Shown: positions 13,555-14,976 of the stretch, piece after piece
Layout of the letters: each line of letters begins with the position of its first letter
Position numbering within the stretch: the first letter of the stretch is position 1
Source of the DNA: a bacterium
GTDB taxonomy: Bacteria > Chloroflexota > Dormibacteria > Aeolococcales > Bog-877
DNA: 14,976 nt
Reading direction: 5' to 3'
Assembly: GCA_021798435.1 (NCBI GenBank)
Contig: JAJZGN010000023.1
Span: 1-14,976 of the forward strand
Notes under the pieces: generated by a model
Told to the model about the DNA's origin: nothing
Databases searched by the model: none
Seen by the model: the letters and a program-made list of their open reading frames with translations, nothing else
Program-made: the position numbers and the translations under genes

Positions 13555-14976
13555 GCGCGGCAGCCACGGTCCGCATCGGGGACCAAGGGCTGGGCCGCCG
13601 GGACGTGGTGGAGGTGGCCCGCCACGGCGCTCTGGCGGAGATCACCCCGGAAGCCGAGGCGGCGATGCGCTCGGCCCGGCGGCTGGTGGAGGAGATAGGG
13701 GCCGGCGCAACCCCCGCCTACGGGATCTCCACGGGCTTCGGACTGCTCGCCAACACCAGCATCCCCGTGGACCAACGCTCCCGGCTCCAGCACGCCCTGA
13801 TCCGCTCCCACGCCGCCGGTATGGGGCCGAAGGTCGAGGTCGAGGTGGTGCGGGCGATGATGCTGCTCCGGGCCCGCACCCTGTGCCTCGGGTACTCGGG
13901 CAGCCGCCCGGAGGTCGCCCACCAGCTGGTGGCGCTCCTCAACTCCGGGATCACCCCGATCGTGCCGGAGCACGGCTCCCTTGGCGCCAGCGGGGATCTG
14001 GCTCCGCTCGCCCACATGTCCCTCGTGCTGATCGGGGAGGGATGGGCCGAGCTGCCGGACGGCAGGGTGGTGGAGGGCGCCCGGGCCCTGGGGGAGGCGG
14101 GGCTCCAGGCCATCCAGCTCGAGGTCAAGGACGGGCTCAGCCTGATCAACGGGACCGACGGCATGCTGGGGATGCTGGTGCTGGCGATCGAGGATCTGGA
14201 GACCCTCCTGGCGACCGCAGACGTCTCGGCGGCGCTCAGCACCGAGGCCCTGCTGGGCACCGACGGCCCCTTCATCGCCGAGCTGCACCAGATCCGCCCC
14301 CATCCCGGGCAGATGGTGAGCGCCGGGAACCTGAGCCGACTCCTGAGTGGCTCCGAGATCCGTGCCTCCCATGCGCAGTCCCCTCATGCGGTCCAGGACG
14401 CCTACTCGATCCGCTGCGCCCCCCAGGTCGCGGGCGCCGCCCGGGACACCCTGGACTTCGCCCGGGGAGTCGCCGAGCGGGAGCTGCGCTCGGCAGTGGA
14501 CAACCCGGTGGTCCTGAGGGACGGGCGAGTGGCGTCCACCGGCAACTTCCACGGGGAGCCGCTGGCCTTCGCGCTGGACTTCCTGGCCATCGCCGCCGCC
14601 GAGGTGGGGGCGATCGCGGAGCGGAGGGTCGACCGGCTCCTGGACCCGGCACGCTCCCAGGGGCTCCCCCCCTTCCTGGCGGTGGAGGCGGGGGTCAACT
14701 CGGGACTGATGATCGCCCAGTACACCGCGGCCGCCATGGTGGCTCAGAACCGGCGGCTGGCCCAGCCCGCCAGCGTGGACTCGCTGCCCACCTCCGGTAT
14801 GCAGGAGGACCACGTCTCCATGGGCTGGGGGGCCGCTCGCAAACTGCGCCAGGTGGTGGACAACCTCTCCCGGATCCTCGCCGTGGAGCTGCTGGCCGCG
14901 GCCCGAGGACTGGAGCTGCGCCAGCCGCTGCGGCCCGGTCCGGCCGGACAGGCGGTCGGGGAGCTGGTCCGCGAGC
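13551..14976 (+). CDS. hutH: histidine ammonia-lyase, C-terminus beyond window
   Basis: An open frame of 475 codons runs from GTG 13551 off the right edge; complete enzymes are about 510 aa. The MIO electrophile forms from A146-S147-G148 in GSLGASGDLAPLAHM. Y57 (PAYGISTGFG), the SH pair S86-H87 in IRSHAAGMG, NGTDGMLGM, and the late QEDHVSMGWGAARK with E419 are all present. The SH pair and the glutamate indicate histidine rather than phenylalanine or tyrosine lyase. The enzyme converts L-histidine to urocanate and ammonia in the cytoplasm, the first step of the hut pathway. The GTG start fits the family N-terminus (LGRRDVVEVARHGA) but has no good ribosome site; it overlaps the preceding stop as GTGA, suggesting translational coupling. 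hutU, hutI and hutG are not in the window and may follow to the right. Confidence 0.95.
   Translation, partial: MSAAATVRIGDQGLGRRDVVEVARHGALAEITPEAEAAMRSARRLVEEIGAGATPAYGISTGFGLLANTSIPVDQRSRLQHALIRSHAAGMGPKVEVEVVRAMMLLRARTLCLGYSGSRPEVAHQLVALLNSGITPIVPEHGSLGASGDLAPLAHMSLVLIGEGWAELPDGRVVEGARALGEAGLQAIQLEVKDGLSLINGTDGMLGMLVLAIEDLETLLATADVSAALSTEALLGTDGPFIAELHQIRPHPGQMVSAGNLSRLLSGSEIRASHAQSPHAVQDAYSIRCAPQVAGAARDTLDFARGVAERELRSAVDNPVVLRDGRVASTGNFHGEPLAFALDFLAIAAAEVGAIAERRVDRLLDPARSQGLPPFLAVEAGVNSGLMIAQYTAAAMVAQNRRLAQPASVDSLPTSGMQEDHVSMGWGAARKLRQVVDNLSRILAVELLAAARGLELRQPLRPGPAGQAVGELVRE

Noticed and set aside
13491..14813. 440-codon minus-strand frame across hutH
   Set aside because: The plus strand has a full set of ammonia-lyase motifs; the minus frame is compositionally biased and motif-free.
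13551..14976. Phenylalanine or tyrosine ammonia-lyase
   Set aside because: The selectivity positions read Ser-His (86-87) and Glu (419), as in histidine ammonia-lyases, not the HL/FL pair of aromatic lyases.
1..14976. CRISPR arrays, tRNAs, insertion sequences, phage or toxin-antitoxin genes
   Set aside because: No spaced repeats, clover-leaf sequence, transposase motifs or terminal inverted repeats were seen on either strand.

Overview
The window is GC-rich bacterial chromosome with dense coding on both strands, frequent GTG starts and many tight gene overlaps. The HutH C-terminal motif (MQEDHVSMGW) resembles actinobacterial histidine ammonia-lyases, and codon use is strongly G/C-ending, so an Actinomycetota-like or related Terrabacteria lineage (for example Chloroflexota or Dormibacterota) is most likely. 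There is no rRNA or other marker here to settle the phylum. I see no tRNA, CRISPR array, insertion sequence or phage gene.

Left region (1-2590, minus strand): a probable operon read leftwards. It holds a HIT-family nucleotide hydrolase, a rhodanese/E1 (MoeB/ThiF-like) sulfur-transfer activator with its rhodanese domain unusually at the N-terminus, a 73-aa unknown protein, and a zincin-like protein with HECGH that runs off the left edge.

Central left (2779-6586): a FolD-like domain fused to a formimidoyl-THF cyclodeaminase-like domain, in which the FolD catalytic residues appear lost; a convergent zinc alcohol dehydrogenase (AdhA type) whose stop codon abuts that gene; and, divergent from it, a stand-alone MurE-type ligase.

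Right region (6587-14976): apparently an accessory catabolic area. An FCD-type GntR regulator, an FAD-linked D-2-hydroxyacid dehydrogenase and a HisC/aromatic-type aminotransferase form a tightly overlapping operon behind a strong sigma70-like promoter. A GH105/GH88-like protein faces it and overlaps its end. Then come an NCS1 nucleobase/hydantoin-type permease with an apparent single-base frameshift, an alpha/beta hydrolase, a decayed C-terminal piece of an FMN-dependent hydroxy-acid dehydrogenase, and hutH, cut by the right edge. The promoters of the GntR operon and of the permease carry an almost identical upstream box (19 of 21 bases), with TTGAC repeats phased by 7 or 14 bp. This ties the two transcription units into one putative regulon.

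Working together (inference): uptake by NCS1, ammonia elimination by HutH, and transamination plus 2-hydroxyacid oxidation would suit catabolism of histidine or a related nitrogen heterocycle. The cyclodeaminase-like domain of the FolD fusion could accept formimino-THF from such a route. The sequence does not identify the substrate.
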